A program made the position numbers and the translations under genes. Below are positions 14,793-24,225 of a DNA stretch of 44,984 nucleotides, one piece after another. The stretch spans positions 1 to 44,984 of the forward strand of contig JAUNWQ010000009.1 in NCBI GenBank assembly GCA_030540225.1, written 5' to 3'. Numbering within the stretch: position 1 is the stretch's first letter; each line of letters starts with the position of its first letter. Source of the DNA: Coriobacteriia bacterium. GTDB taxonomy: Bacteria > Actinomycetota > Coriobacteriia > Coriobacteriales > Eggerthellaceae. The notes beneath the pieces were generated by a model that worked only from the letters and a program-made list of their open reading frames with translations, was not told the DNA's origin and made no database searches.

Positions 14793-16919
14793 CTATTTCC
14801 TGCGGACGATGAAGCACTTGTGGATGCGCGGGTTGCGCTCGAAATCGTGTGGGATGGTTTGCGCCGTGATGTCCTCGATTTCCACGCCATACTTCTCAAG
14901 CGATTCGAAGTCGGGCTTGAAGGTGCGCAGGTTGCACGAGAAGACGGCCCGCCCGCCCTCGCGGAGAAGGCGGCTCACACCAATGAGAAGCTCCACGTGA
15001 TCACGCTGGACATCCCATGTGCGCCGCCCCATCGACTTCGAGTTCGAGAACGTCGGCGGATCGACGAACACCAGGTCGAACAGGCGACGATTGCGCCGCG
15101 CCTCGGTGATCCACTGCATCACATCGGCGCGCTCGAAGCGGTGGGCCCGCCCCGAGAAGCCGTTGTTCGCCATGTTGCGGCGCGCCCAATCAAGATACGT
15201 CGCCGACATGTCCACCGTGCACGTCGTTCGCGCACCGCACGCGGCGGCATGCACCGTCGCCGTGCCCGTATACGCAAACAGGTTTAGGAAATCCCCGCCG
15301 GCCGCCATCTCGCCGACCATGTGGCGCGTATCGCGATGGTCAAGGAAGATGCCAGTGTCCACGTACCCCGCGAGGTCGACCTCGAACAGCGAGCCGTCCT
15401 CCTCGACGGTCGCTACGAACGAGCGGTCGCCCGCATCGCGATACTGGCTTCCCCCGCGGTCACGACGACGCGTCTTGGAGAACACGTGCTCGGGAGGCAC
15501 ACCGAGCACGACAGGGGTAATCGCCAGGATATCGCTCATGCGGTGGCGGGCTTTGACCTCGTCGATCGACGAGGGGGCGGCGTATTCTGCTACATGAACG
15601 AACGTTTTTCCCTCGTCCTCGCCCGCGCCTGCGTACAGATCGATCGCAGCCGCGTATCCAGGCAAGTCGGCATCGTAGACGCGGTAGCAGCTGACCCCCT
15701 CGCGGCGCGCCCACTTGCGACGCTCCTTATACACCTTGCGCAAACGGGAAGCGAACTGGGAAGACGTCTCGTCGTGCACGTCGACGACATGCTCGGCCCC
15801 ACCGAACATGTCGGGAACGACGATCGTCACAGGAGCAGCCGGGGGCGTATCGAAGAGGCGGACCTTGATGCTCACGCGCCCCCGTCCGAGCTCCTCGCAA
15901 AGCGAAGGTTCGATACCGAAGCGCTCTGCCGCGCCCTCGCCTCCTATGCAGGCGAAAACGGAGCGAGCGGGGGCGTCGGCGGCTGCGCGCACAAAGGCTG
16001 CGTCCCCCGCTGCAGAGACCGCATTGTCGTTCGCCGGATCGATCAACACCGCGGCAACGAGCTGCGGCGCGGAAGCATCGAGGGGGCGCAGCGACTCCTG
16101 GGCACGCTCGGCACGCTCGTCGGCTTCATCGAGAAGCGCGTTCCACGTCTCATCGTCGAAGCGCCCCCACGAGGAGAAGCCCCATCGGGAACGCGCCGCG
16201 CCGGGCGCCTCATCTGAAACGATCGCCCTGGCCTCGCGCTCAAGCACGCTCAAGCCCCGCGACTTCTCGTCTTCGCTGCGAGACTCCGCGAGCGCGTCGA
16301 CGAAGCGGTAGCCCTCACCTGCTCGCTCGCCCCATTTCGCATACGCGAGAAGCGCCGCCGCATACGAGCACAGAAGCGGCATCGTGTCCGGCGCGTTACG
16401 ACCGAAGTAGGCGCGGTCGTTCAGAGGCGTGCCGGAAAGATCGACCGACACCGTCGCCTTTCCCTCGTGGATGCGCACGTCGATAGCGATATCGGGATGC
16501 GCAACGTTCACGTCGGGTCGCTCGCCGCGAACCTCGCGCAAACGATCGCAGATCGCGTCCTTCACGCGCATGCCCGTGAACTTCGTGTTGCGAAGCCCCT
16601 CGTTCGTCCCGCGGGCGCGCACGGCGATGCTCTTGCCGGAAAGCAGGATCTCCTCCCAAGGCAGCGCATATACCCCCTGGTAGAGCGCATCCGAGTTCGC
16701 AGCGCCAACACGCCCCTCGACGCAGAGCACGCGCGACGCCAGCCGCGACCAAAGACATGCGCGCAAGGCGGCCTTCGGGGCACCGAAAAACGCCACGCCG
16801 CCGCCAAGCGGGCGCGTGCGGCGGACCCCGAGCGCATGCAGCTCATCGGCGAGCAAGCCTTCCAACCCGGGAAGGCAGCTTGCGAAGAACTCGAGATCTT
16901 CGGAGGTATGGTCGGGCAT
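14793..16919 (-). CDS. rlmL: RlmKL-type 23S rRNA methyltransferase, RlmL half degenerate
   Basis: 708 residues, close to the usual fused RlmKL length. Residues 90-170 are a THUMP domain. The C-terminal half (about 395-708) is RlmK, which makes m7G2069: motif I NLFAYTGTATVHAA (546-559), VDMSATYLDWARRN and catalytic region FVDPPTFSNSKSM. The N-terminal RlmL domain, normally making m2G2445, has kept flanking landmarks (RWGFSSW at 245-251) but lacks its SAM motif DPxCGSGT, expected near 207-225, where the sequence reads FVDALAESRSEDE, and lacks NPPY near 320-335, where it reads ACIGGEGAAERF. I infer that only RlmK is active and RlmL survives as an RNA-binding platform. It follows rpoD on the same strand. 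Confidence 0.85.
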   Translation of the reverse strand: MPDHTSEDLEFFASCLPGLEGLLADELHALGVRRTRPLGGGVAFFGAPKAALRACLWSRLASRVLCVEGRVGAANSDALYQGVYALPWEEILLSGKSIAVRARGTNEGLRNTKFTGMRVKDAICDRLREVRGERPDVNVAHPDIAIDVRIHEGKATVSVDLSGTPLNDRAYFGRNAPDTMPLLCSYAAALLAYAKWGERAGEGYRFVDALAESRSEDEKSRGLSVLEREARAIVSDEAPGAARSRWGFSSWGRFDDETWNALLDEADERAERAQESLRPLDASAPQLVAAVLIDPANDNAVSAAGDAAFVRAAADAPARSVFACIGGEGAAERFGIEPSLCEELGRGRVSIKVRLFDTPPAAPVTIVVPDMFGGAEHVVDVHDETSSQFASRLRKVYKERRKWARREGVSCYRVYDADLPGYAAAIDLYAGAGEDEGKTFVHVAEYAAPSSIDEVKARHRMSDILAITPVVLGVPPEHVFSKTRRRDRGGSQYRDAGDRSFVATVEEDGSLFEVDLAGYVDTGIFLDHRDTRHMVGEMAAGGDFLNLFAYTGTATVHAAACGARTTCTVDMSATYLDWARRNMANNGFSGRAHRFERADVMQWITEARRNRRLFDLVFVDPPTFSNSKSMGRRTWDVQRDHVELLIGVSRLLREGGRAVFSCNLRTFKPDFESLEKYGVEIEDITAQTIPHDFERNPRIHKCFIVRRK

Positions 16920-16962
16920 GTGGGTTCCTTTCCCGTGGGCTGGGTGAGCGTTCCGACAAGAA

Positions 16963-17054
16963 AGCCCCTCGTCGCGCCGGCGTCGCGCAAGACTCCCGAA
17001 GCGCTCAACGCGCAGAGGGCAGCCTCAAAGCGATCGGGTCGGTGACGAGGGGCT
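16963..17054 (-). terminator. Probable rpoD terminator with long loop
   Basis: AGCCCCTCGTC (16963-16973) and its exact complement GACGAGGGGCT (17044-17054). Read on the minus strand, the stem begins 45 bases after the rpoD stop codon and is followed by TTCTTG. The 70-base loop is GC-rich and may fold further. Moderately convincing as an rpoD transcript end. Confidence 0.45.
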
Positions 17055-17098
17055 CTCGCAGCATCGCATCAATCGACGTTTAGCCTAAGCAGCGAGGA

Positions 17099-18349
17099 CT
17101 AGTCTTCCAGGTAATCCTTCAACTTGCTCGAGCGGCTCGGATGGCGCAGCTTCGCGAGCGTCTTGCTCTCGATCTGGCGAATGCGCTCGCGCGTGACGCC
17201 GAACTCGCGTCCGACCTCCTCGAGCGTGCGCGGATGGCCGTCTTCCAAACCGAAGCGCAGGCTGATGACCTTGCGCTCGCGCTCGGCAAGGCCGTCGAGC
17301 ACCTTGCCGAGCTGCTCTTGGAGCATGCTGAAGCTCGCGGCGTCGGGAGGCACCACGGCGGCGTCGTCCTCGATGAAGTCGCCGAGCTGGGAATCCTCTT
17401 CCTCGCCGATCGGCGTCTCGAGGCTCACCGGCTCCTGCGAGATCTTCTGAATCTCGCGGACGCGCTCCTCAGGAAGCCCCATCACGTCGCCGATTTCCTT
17501 CGGAGTCGGTTCGCGACCGAGCTCCTGGAGAAGCTGGCGCTGGATGCGCACGAGCTTGTTGATCGTCTCGACCATGTGCACGGGAATGCGGATGGTGCGC
17601 GCCTGGTCGGCGATGGCGCGCGTAATGGCCTGGCGAATCCACCAGGTGGCGTACGTGGAGAACTTGAATCCCTTGCGGTAGTCGAACTTCTCGACAGCGC
17701 GGATGAGGCCCAGGTTGCCCTCCTGGATAAGGTCGAGGAAGAGCATGCCGCGGCCCACGTAGCGTTTCGCGATGGACACGACGAGGCGCAGGTTTGCCTC
17801 GATGAGCTGCTGCTTTGCGTCGAAACCGACTTCCTCGATGCGAGTCAGGCGGCGAAGGTCGCGCCTCTCGAGCTCGATTTCGCCGGCGTCGGCCTTCTCG
17901 AGCTGCTCGCCCGCAGCGACGCCCGCCTCGATCTTCATGGCGAGGTCGATTTCCTCGGCAGCGGTGAGCAGCGGCACCTTGCCGATTTCCTTCAGGTACA
18001 TGCGAACCGGGTCGCCCGTGAGCATGGTCACGCCGCCGTCGTTAGCGCGCTTGCGGGTCGCACGGCGCTTGCTGCGGGCCGTCGTCACCTTCGGCAGCTG
18101 CACATCGGTGGTTGCTTTAAGTTCTTCTTCGGGAATGCCCTCGAGCAGGTCTTCTTCCTCGTCGATGCCAGCCTCGATCTTGTCCTCGTCGAGCGTGGTG
18201 TCGGAGGCTTCGGAAACCTCGCTTACAGGGGGCTCTCCCTCTTCGGGATCCTCATCGAGCTCGTCCTCCTCGAGAATCTCATCGGGATTGGAAAGGTCTT
18301 TCGGTTCTTCGGCAGTCTTCTTCGATAATTTCTGGGAATCCTTTGCCAC
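17099..18349 (-). CDS. rpoD: Primary RNA polymerase sigma factor RpoD
   Basis: 416 residues, GTG start with AAAGGA upstream. Residues 1-100 are a strongly acidic, low-complexity extension instead of a classical region 1.1. Then follow region 1.2 ([20 protein letters not shown]), region 2 with [36 protein letters not shown] and [14 protein letters not shown] (promoter -10 recognition and melting), region 3 [13 protein letters not shown], and region 4 with [20 protein letters not shown], the -35-binding helix-turn-helix. Housekeeping sigma factor for vegetative promoters. A well-placed extended -10 promoter lies upstream. It is preceded on the same strand by priA. Confidence 0.97.
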   Translation of the reverse strand: MAKDSQKLSKKTAEEPKDLSNPDEILEEDELDEDPEEGEPPVSEVSEASDTTLDEDKIEAGIDEEEDLLEGIPEEELKATTDVQLPKVTTARSKRRATRKRANDGGVTMLTGDPVRMYLKEIGKVPLLTAAEEIDLAMKIEAGVAAGEQLEKADAGEIELERRDLRRLTRIEEVGFDAKQQLIEANLRLVVSIAKRYVGRGMLFLDLIQEGNLGLIRAVEKFDYRKGFKFSTYATWWIRQAITRAIADQARTIRIPVHMVETINKLVRIQRQLLQELGREPTPKEIGDVMGLPEERVREIQKISQEPVSLETPIGEEEDSQLGDFIEDDAAVVPPDAASFSMLQEQLGKVLDGLAERERKVISLRFGLEDGHPRTLEEVGREFGVTRERIRQIESKTLAKLRHPSRSSKLKDYLED

Positions 18350-18417
18350 GTGATAGTCCTTTCTGGATAAGAACGCCCGGGGCTAAACCGCAACCGGGCG
18401 CAAATACACAGCGATAA

Positions 18418-18426
18418 AATATACCA
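18418..18426 (-). promoter_or_regulatory. Extended -10 promoter of rpoD
   Basis: On the minus strand TGGTATATT: a TATATT -10 box (18423-18418) directly after TGG, about 70 bases before the rpoD GTG. No good -35 box is visible, as expected for an extended -10 promoter. The 5' leader contains GCCCGG/CCGGGC (18375-18380 with 18394-18399). Confidence 0.5.
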
Positions 18427-18452
18427 TAAATCGAGCCGAATGTGTCTGAATG

Positions 18453-21083
18453 TCACAATAAATCGTTCGGGTCGACGTCAACGGCAACGTTCACGTCCGC
18501 CTCGGGCACACGAGCGCGGAACAGCGGGGCTATCACACGAGAAAGATCGTCCTCGGGCGGGCATTTCACCACGACGTGCCAGCGGTACACGCCGCGCAGC
18601 TTCGCGAGAACGCACGGGCTCGCGGGAAGGACGGACCACCCGTCACCGCCGAAGTCGCGGATATGCGCCTCAAGCTCGGTGAACAGCCTTTCGGCGGTCG
18701 TGCGCACAGAGGGCTCGTCCCTTCCCCAGACAAGAACGTTGGCCATTCGGACGAACGGCGGGTAGAGAAGGATGCGCCGCTTCGGGAGCTCCGCGCGAAG
18801 GAACCGCTCGCGGTCGTAGGTGGCGGCGGCGCGGATGGCGACGTTGTCGGCCTCGTAGGTCTGGACGAGCACGCGCCCCGGCAAGTCGGCACGCCCGGCG
18901 CGACCTGCCACCTGCTCGATCAGGGAAAACGTGCGCTCAGCAGCTCGATAATCGGGAAGGTGGAGCTGGGTGTCGGCGTTGATCACGCCCACAAGCGTCA
19001 CGTCCTCGAAGTCGAGCCCTTTCGCGATCATCTGCGTTCCCAAAAGCACGGCAGCGTCCGATCCGGCAAACTGCTCGAGGAGGCGTTCGTGGGCCCCTTT
19101 GCCGCTCGTGGTGTCGGCGTCCATGCGGATGATGGGCGCGTCAGGGCCGACGCCCGGCATCCCGTCGAGCAGTGCGCGCAGCTCGGCCTCGACGCGCTGG
19201 GTTCCCGCGCCGAACTTCTTCAGGTACGGGCTTCCACACTCGGGGCAGACGGCAGGCGCAATCTCGGTGTGCCCGCAATGGTGGCACACGAGCATGCGGC
19301 CGCGCTCGTGATAGGTGAGCGAGGTGTCGCACGAGGGGCAGGTGGGCACGAACCCGCAGTCACGGCACAGAAGGAACTTCGCGAAGCCGCGTTGGTTCAA
19401 GAGCAGCACCGCCTTGCGCCCGAGGGAAAGCTCGCTGCGAAGCCCCTCGACGAGCTTGCGCGAGAACATCGCCCGCGAGCCACCGCGAAATTCCGCCGCC
19501 ATGTCCACGACCTCGACCGCCGGCAGGGGCTTGCCGTTCGCGCGATCGGGCAGATCGACCTTCGTCCAGCTCCCGCCCTGCTCACAGGCATAGAGCGCCT
19601 CAATGGAAGGCGTGGCCGAGCCCATGACGAGCACGCCGCCCGAGCGCTCCACCATCCAGCGCGCCACCTCGCGCGCATCGTAGCGCGGGGCAGAATCCTG
19701 CTTGTAGGAGCCTTCGTGCTCCTCGTCGATCACGATGAGTCCGATGTTCGAAAGCGGCGTGAACAGGGCGCTTCTCGCCCCCACCACGACGCGCGCCGCG
19801 CCACTGCGAATGAAGTCCCACTGGTCGTAGCGCTCCCCCTGGCTCATGCGCGAGTGCATGACCGCGACCAAATCGCCGAAGCGGCCGCGGAAGCGACCCA
19901 CCGTCTGCGGCGTGAGCGAGATCTCGGGCACGAGCACGCAGGCCGTGCGTCCCTCGGCGAGCGTCTTCTCGATGGCACGCAGGTAGAGCTCCGTCTTGCC
20001 CGAACCGGTGACGCCGTCGACGACAACCACCTCGCCGCAGGCATGCTCGCGCGCACGATCGATGGCCGCAAGGGCACTTTCCTGCCCCGGCGTGAGCGCA
20101 GGCTTCGGCGAGGGGGTGAAGCCATCGAACGCGATGGTGGATGCGATAGAGGCTGAAGCAGAAGGCGCGCCGTCGAAGGTTTCAGCGAACGTGCCGCTCA
20201 CCGCAGCACCCGCCAACCCGCTGCGCGCACCGTCAGGGGTCCCCCGCATGCGGCGGCGGCGAACGATGCGCACGACGCCTTTCGACTCGAGGGCGCGCAA
20301 AGTCGACGAGATTGCTCCCATCTGGGCCGAAAGCTCGGACACGCGCAGCTCGCCCGTCCGCACGGCCGCCACGATCGCCTCCTGGCGAACGGCGTTCTTG
20401 CGCGGCTCGAATGCGGAAAGCTCAGGACCGGCGACAACCCAGCGATCGTCCACTTCCCCAACCTTTTGTTCCTCCAAGCGCCATCGGCCATCGCGCCCAT
20501 GCACCATCCGCGGGATACCCCCCGGAGGCGTGAACAGACGAACGCAGGAGGAAAGCGGCGCGATGTAGCGGTTCGCGAGCCATTGGGCGCATGCCGCGCC
20601 CTCCTCGTCGAAGTAAGGCTTCGATAGACCCCGAACGATTGATTTCAGCTTGCGCGCATCAAGGCCGGAAGGCCACGTTTCGTCTCCTGGTAACCCCGCC
20701 TCGAAGACATCGATGACGAACCCCACCGCCTGGCGCCTGCCGAAGGGCACAAGCACCGCACACCCCACTTCAACGGGGTAGTCGCGAGAGCGGGGAGAAG
20801 CATCGTCAACGCCTGCTCCCAACCCACAGGTGCCCTCCGCCCCGCCACTCGCTAAACCGGAGCGCTCGGCCGCACGGAAATCGACCTCAGAAACAGCACC
20901 AACCGCGCCCGCGTCCACAGCGCTACCCGCGAGGATATCATCTCCAAACAAGCTCTCCATCTGGGCAGATGCAGAAGAATAAGCGCATACCGAATCCTCC
21001 CCGTCCGTGGCGGGCAGAGCATAGATATAAGGCGCGTCAAGCGCTTGCGTTGGGATATCGAGAATAACGGAGGCAAGTTTCAT
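18453..21083 (-). CDS. priA: Primosomal replication restart helicase PriA
   Basis: 876 residues, longer than the usual 730 because of an insertion near residues 20-90. PriA loads the replisome at stalled forks. N-terminal DNA-binding domain (residues 1-200, including a degenerate insert); winged-helix part around 225-290; helicase core with Walker A VTGSGKTELYL, Walker B IDEEHEGSYK and GSATPSIEAL; two interleaved zinc sites CRDCGFVPTCPSC and CHHCGHTEIAPAVCPECGSP; C-terminal domain with QVAGRAGRADLPGRVLVQT. The ATG sits only a few bases downstream of a TATACT -10 box and lacks a ribosome binding site, suggesting a leaderless message. rpoD follows downstream. Confidence 0.95.
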   Translation of the reverse strand: MKLASVILDIPTQALDAPYIYALPATDGEDSVCAYSSASAQMESLFGDDILAGSAVDAGAVGAVSEVDFRAAERSGLASGGAEGTCGLGAGVDDASPRSRDYPVEVGCAVLVPFGRRQAVGFVIDVFEAGLPGDETWPSGLDARKLKSIVRGLSKPYFDEEGAACAQWLANRYIAPLSSCVRLFTPPGGIPRMVHGRDGRWRLEEQKVGEVDDRWVVAGPELSAFEPRKNAVRQEAIVAAVRTGELRVSELSAQMGAISSTLRALESKGVVRIVRRRRMRGTPDGARSGLAGAAVSGTFAETFDGAPSASASIASTIAFDGFTPSPKPALTPGQESALAAIDRAREHACGEVVVVDGVTGSGKTELYLRAIEKTLAEGRTACVLVPEISLTPQTVGRFRGRFGDLVAVMHSRMSQGERYDQWDFIRSGAARVVVGARSALFTPLSNIGLIVIDEEHEGSYKQDSAPRYDAREVARWMVERSGGVLVMGSATPSIEALYACEQGGSWTKVDLPDRANGKPLPAVEVVDMAAEFRGGSRAMFSRKLVEGLRSELSLGRKAVLLLNQRGFAKFLLCRDCGFVPTCPSCDTSLTYHERGRMLVCHHCGHTEIAPAVCPECGSPYLKKFGAGTQRVEAELRALLDGMPGVGPDAPIIRMDADTTSGKGAHERLLEQFAGSDAAVLLGTQMIAKGLDFEDVTLVGVINADTQLHLPDYRAAERTFSLIEQVAGRAGRADLPGRVLVQTYEADNVAIRAAATYDRERFLRAELPKRRILLYPPFVRMANVLVWGRDEPSVRTTAERLFTELEAHIRDFGGDGWSVLPASPCVLAKLRGVYRWHVVVKCPPEDDLSRVIAPLFRARVPEADVNVAVDVDPNDLL

Positions 21084-21090
21084 GCCGTCA

Positions 21091-21096
21091 AGTATA
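21091..21096 (-). promoter_or_regulatory. -10 box immediately upstream of priA
   Basis: TATACT on the minus strand, ending 7 bases before the priA ATG at 21083. A start about 7 bases past the box would fall on the ATG itself. The -35 region is weak. Confidence 0.4.
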
Positions 21097-21138
21097 GCGA
21101 AAGCACCGCAGGCGCACGACTCGAATCGCCGCCTTCAG

Positions 21139-21180
21139 CAAAATGCCGCCTTCCCGATCCTGCGAAGGCGGGAAGGCGGC
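21139..21180 (-). terminator. Intrinsic terminator of metK
   Basis: GCCGCCTTCCCG (21145-21156) and its exact complement (21169-21180) form a 12-bp stem with a 12-base loop. On the minus strand the stem is followed by ATTTTG. It lies 36 bases past the metK stop codon and upstream of priA. Confidence 0.8.
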
Positions 21181-21215
21181 GCGAGGATTTGAAAGGCTGT
21201 CGCGGAAAAGCGCAG

Positions 21216-22481
21216 CTAGGCGAGGCCGCACGCGGCGCGAAGTGCATCCGCGCGATCGGCTTTCTCCCAGGTGAACTCGGGAAGCTCGCGGCCGAAGTGA
21301 CCATAGGCGGCTGTCTTGCGGTAGATGGGGCGACGCAGGTCGAGGTCGTCGATGATGGCGCCCGGACGCAGGTCGAAGACCTCGTTCACCGCACGCTCGA
21401 TATCGGCCTCGGGAACGTGCGCCGTGCCGAACGTCTCGACCATGATGGAGACCGGCTTCGCGACGCCGATAGCATAAGCAACCTGGATCTCACAGCGATC
21501 GGCCAGGTCAGCAGCCACCACGTTCTTCGCAACCCAACGAGCGGCGTAAGCAGCGGAACGGTCAACCTTCGTGCAGTCCTTGCCGGAGAACGCGCCGCCG
21601 CCGTGACGGCCCATGCCGCCGTAGGTGTCGACGATAATCTTGCGGCCGGTAAGACCGCAGTCGCCCATAGGTCCGCCGATGACGAAGCGACCGGTCGGGT
21701 TGATGTGGATCTCGGCGCCCTCGGCGAGCTCGACCCCCTCGTCAGCGAGCACGGGCTTGATGACTTGCTCGGTCACGTCGCGGCGCAACGTGGCGTTGTC
21801 GATGTCCTCGGCATGCTGCGTGGACACGACGACCTTCTCCACATTCACGGGGGCGCCGTCGACGTAGCGCACCGAAACCTGCGTCTTGCCATCGGGACGC
21901 AAGTAGGGCAGCGTGCCATCCTTGCGCACCTTCGCCAAACGCTCGCTCATGCGCTGCGCCAGGTAAATCGGCATCGGCATGAGGGTCTTCGTCTCCTTGC
22001 AGGCATAGCCGAACATCATGCCCTGGTCACCTGCGCCCACCGTCTCGTAGACGTCTTCCGCCTCGCCGTGCTGCGCCTCGAACGACTCGTCGACGCCCTG
22101 CGCGATGTCGGGCGACTGCTCGTGGATGGCGTTCAGAACGCCGCAGGTCGTGCCATCGAAGCCGTACTTCGCGCGATCGTAGCCAATCTCGCAGATGACG
22201 TTGCGCACGATGGTCGGCACGTCGACATAGGCCTGCGTGCGAATCTCGCCCGCGACGACAACCATGCCCGTCGTGGTCATGGTCTCGCAGGCGCAGCGCA
22301 CCTTCGACACATCGGCGGGCTGGCCCGACGGCGAGATGTAGCCTTGCTTTTGAAGCTCGGTTTCCTTCTCGAGGATCGCGTCGAGAATCGCGTCGGAAAT
22401 CTGATCGCAGATCTTGTCTGGGTGACCCTCAGTCACCGATTCGGACGTGAATAGATACGTAGAATGCTGTTCTTCGGCCAT
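21216..22481 (-). CDS. metK: S-adenosylmethionine synthetase MetK
   Basis: 421 residues, ATG preceded by AAGGAGGAG with 4-base spacing. Makes SAM from methionine and ATP in the cytoplasm as a homotetramer. Family signatures: [20 protein letters not shown] at the N-terminus, [12 protein letters not shown] in the middle (adenine and triphosphate loop) and [19 protein letters not shown] with the P-loop-like phosphate site; the C-terminus has [13 protein letters not shown]. The last two residues before LA include an unremarkable acidic tail. It is preceded by a SAM-I-clan riboswitch leader, so SAM should repress its own synthesis, and followed by an intrinsic terminator. Confidence 0.98.
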   Translation of the reverse strand: MAEEQHSTYLFTSESVTEGHPDKICDQISDAILDAILEKETELQKQGYISPSGQPADVSKVRCACETMTTTGMVVVAGEIRTQAYVDVPTIVRNVICEIGYDRAKYGFDGTTCGVLNAIHEQSPDIAQGVDESFEAQHGEAEDVYETVGAGDQGMMFGYACKETKTLMPMPIYLAQRMSERLAKVRKDGTLPYLRPDGKTQVSVRYVDGAPVNVEKVVVSTQHAEDIDNATLRRDVTEQVIKPVLADEGVELAEGAEIHINPTGRFVIGGPMGDCGLTGRKIIVDTYGGMGRHGGGAFSGKDCTKVDRSAAYAARWVAKNVVAADLADRCEIQVAYAIGVAKPVSIMVETFGTAHVPEADIERAVNEVFDLRPGAIIDDLDLRRPIYRKTAAYGHFGRELPEFTWEKADRADALRAACGLA

Positions 22482-22492
22482 GAAGCTCCTCC

Positions 22493-22580
22493 TTCATCGT
22501 TGTCGGCCGGACCACCTTGGCGCAATGCCAGGTTGGTGTCGGGATCGCAGAGCCAACTCTCTCCCCCGACTCTTGATAAA
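22493..22580 (-). promoter_or_regulatory. SAM-I-clan (S-box type) riboswitch in metK leader
   Basis: On the minus strand: P1 strand TTTATC (22580-22575) running into the hallmark ATCAAGAG; P2 GTCGGG with CCCGAC, and P2b AGAG/CTCT around TTGG; P3 ACCTGGC with GCCAAGGT; a short P4 GTC/GAC; and the P1 closing strand GATGAA (22498-22493). The order and junction bases agree with the S-box family, most like SAM-I or the SAM-I/IV variant. The P1 closing strand overlaps the first bases of the ribosome binding site AAGGAGGAG (22494-22486), so SAM binding should block translation. No terminator lies between aptamer and start. Confidence 0.8.
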
Positions 22581-22627
22581 CGGATGTTCGCGGACGCAAT
22601 TCGTGCGCCCTCGTTTATGCACGCGGT

Positions 22628-22638
22628 ACTTTACCACA
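22628..22638 (-). promoter_or_regulatory. Extended -10 promoter of metK
   Basis: TGTGGTAAAGT on the minus strand, with -10 box TAAAGT at 22633-22628. A start would fall near 22621, giving about 40 bases before the riboswitch. Resembles the mntP promoter TGTGGTAGAAT. The region 22640-22845 holds no recognisable gene. Confidence 0.45.
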
Positions 22639-22845
22639 TCGTCGTCTATTCTAATTGAGAACAAAAAAGAAACAATTCTCAACCGCAGCCGTTTCGCGGA
22701 GCTTCTCCCCGCCACCCTTCCCAATACGTCGGGCTCATGACGCCCGCAGCCCCATCAGCATTCCATCGGCATCCCGCCGCCTCGTCGGGGCCTTGCAATG
22801 CTACACTCATCACGACAGACCGACACCCCCTCGGAAGGAGCGGGC

Positions 22846-24213
22846 ATGCTGAGCAACAACGCCTATACGCAAGAGTATTTCGACATCATGGAGAGCTTGG
22901 GCGGCGACATCGAGAGCCGCCGCGCCGCCTACGATTACATGAAGAATTCCACCGCTATCGTGCATCATCAGGTGATTTCCACCTCTTTCGTGCCGCGCCT
23001 CTACGATCGACGCACGCGCGAGATCATGCGCACCACGGTCGAGACGACGCACCGCATTCTTTGCAAGGTGATCGAGCACTACCTCGAAGACCCCGACTAC
23101 CGCACCATCTTCGACTACGACCCGCGCTTAGCCGAGCTCATCTTGGTGCCGCGCGGCTATGACGCCGTGCTCCCCTTCGCGCGCTTCGACATCTTCCTGA
23201 ACGAGGAGACCGAGGAAGTCGCCTTCTGCGAGTTCAACGGCGACGGATCCTCGGGCATGAACGAGAACCGCGAGATCACCAACTCGCTCGCGAACGCGAA
23301 GACCTTCCAGGAGTTCGCTCAGCGCCACAAAGTCGAACCCTGCGAGCTCTTCGACGCCTGGGTGGAGGACTTCATCGGCATCTACCATACCTACAAGGGA
23401 CGCGTCGAGCATCCCCGCTTCGCCATCTGCGACTACCTGCAAAACGGAGTCGTGGACGAGTTCCACCTGTTCGCAAAGAAGTTCGAGGAACACGGCTACC
23501 CGTGCTGCGTATGCGACGTGCGCGACCTCACCTTCGACGGCGAGGTGCTCCACGACGCGCAGGGCCAACCCGTGCATGCCATCTGGCGCCGCTGCGTCAC
23601 CAACGACGTGCTCGAGTTCTGGGACGACTCGCAGGCGCTCATCAAGGCCGTGCGCGCGCAGAAGGTGGCGCTCATCGGCAGCTTCGCCGGGCACATCGTG
23701 CACGACAAGCAGATTTGCGAGGCACTTTTCCATCCGAAGACGCAGGCATTCCTCACCGACGAGGAAAACGCGTTCGTCGCGCGCACCGTCCCCAAGACGC
23801 GCTACCTCGACTCGAGCGAGATCGACCTTGACGAAGTGCGCGCGAACAAGGATGCCTGGATCGTGAAGCCGACCGACGCCTACGGGGCAGCCGACGTGTA
23901 CGCCGGGTGCTTCCAAACGCAGGAGAAGTGGGACGAGATCATCGACCGCTTCGCTGACGGGGCAGCAGGCGCGCCATTCCTGGTGCAACGCTACATCACT
24001 CCGTACAAGACGCGCATCCTAGAGCCCGACCACGACATCGAGAACCTCTCCGACGAGGAAGTCGACCGCACGGGCGCCATGTACAACAATCTGGAGGGGC
24101 TCTACTGCTACAACGGGCGCTTCCAGGGCGTGTTCAGCCGCCTGGGGCCCCTGCCCACCATCTCGAAGCCCATGCGCGGCATCACCGCGGCAACCATCTG
24201 GGTCGACGAATAG
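22846..24213 (+). CDS. ATP-grasp-like protein, glutathionylspermidine-synthase type
   Basis: About 455 residues from the ATG at 22846, which follows GGAAGGAG; an in-frame ATG at 22798 lacks a site. The layout resembles the glutathionylspermidine synthase/amidase ATP-grasp fold: an N-terminal helical part, then AFCEFNGDGSSGMNENREI (about residues 135-155), a GSFAGHIVHDKQICEAL segment, and the nucleotide-binding-like WIVKPTDAYGAADVYAG with LVQRYITPYKT near residues 340-385. Such enzymes ligate a carboxylate to an amine using ATP. There are no glutathione or polyamine genes nearby and actinobacteria rarely make glutathione, so the product is unknown. The next gene begins 12 bases later and encodes a membrane protein. 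Confidence 0.65.
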   Translation: MLSNNAYTQEYFDIMESLGGDIESRRAAYDYMKNSTAIVHHQVISTSFVPRLYDRRTREIMRTTVETTHRILCKVIEHYLEDPDYRTIFDYDPRLAELILVPRGYDAVLPFARFDIFLNEETEEVAFCEFNGDGSSGMNENREITNSLANAKTFQEFAQRHKVEPCELFDAWVEDFIGIYHTYKGRVEHPRFAICDYLQNGVVDEFHLFAKKFEEHGYPCCVCDVRDLTFDGEVLHDAQGQPVHAIWRRCVTNDVLEFWDDSQALIKAVRAQKVALIGSFAGHIVHDKQICEALFHPKTQAFLTDEENAFVARTVPKTRYLDSSEIDLDEVRANKDAWIVKPTDAYGAADVYAGCFQTQEKWDEIIDRFADGAAGAPFLVQRYITPYKTRILEPDHDIENLSDEEVDRTGAMYNNLEGLYCYNGRFQGVFSRLGPLPTISKPMRGITAATIWVDE

Positions 24214-24225
24214 GAAGGCGCTCGC

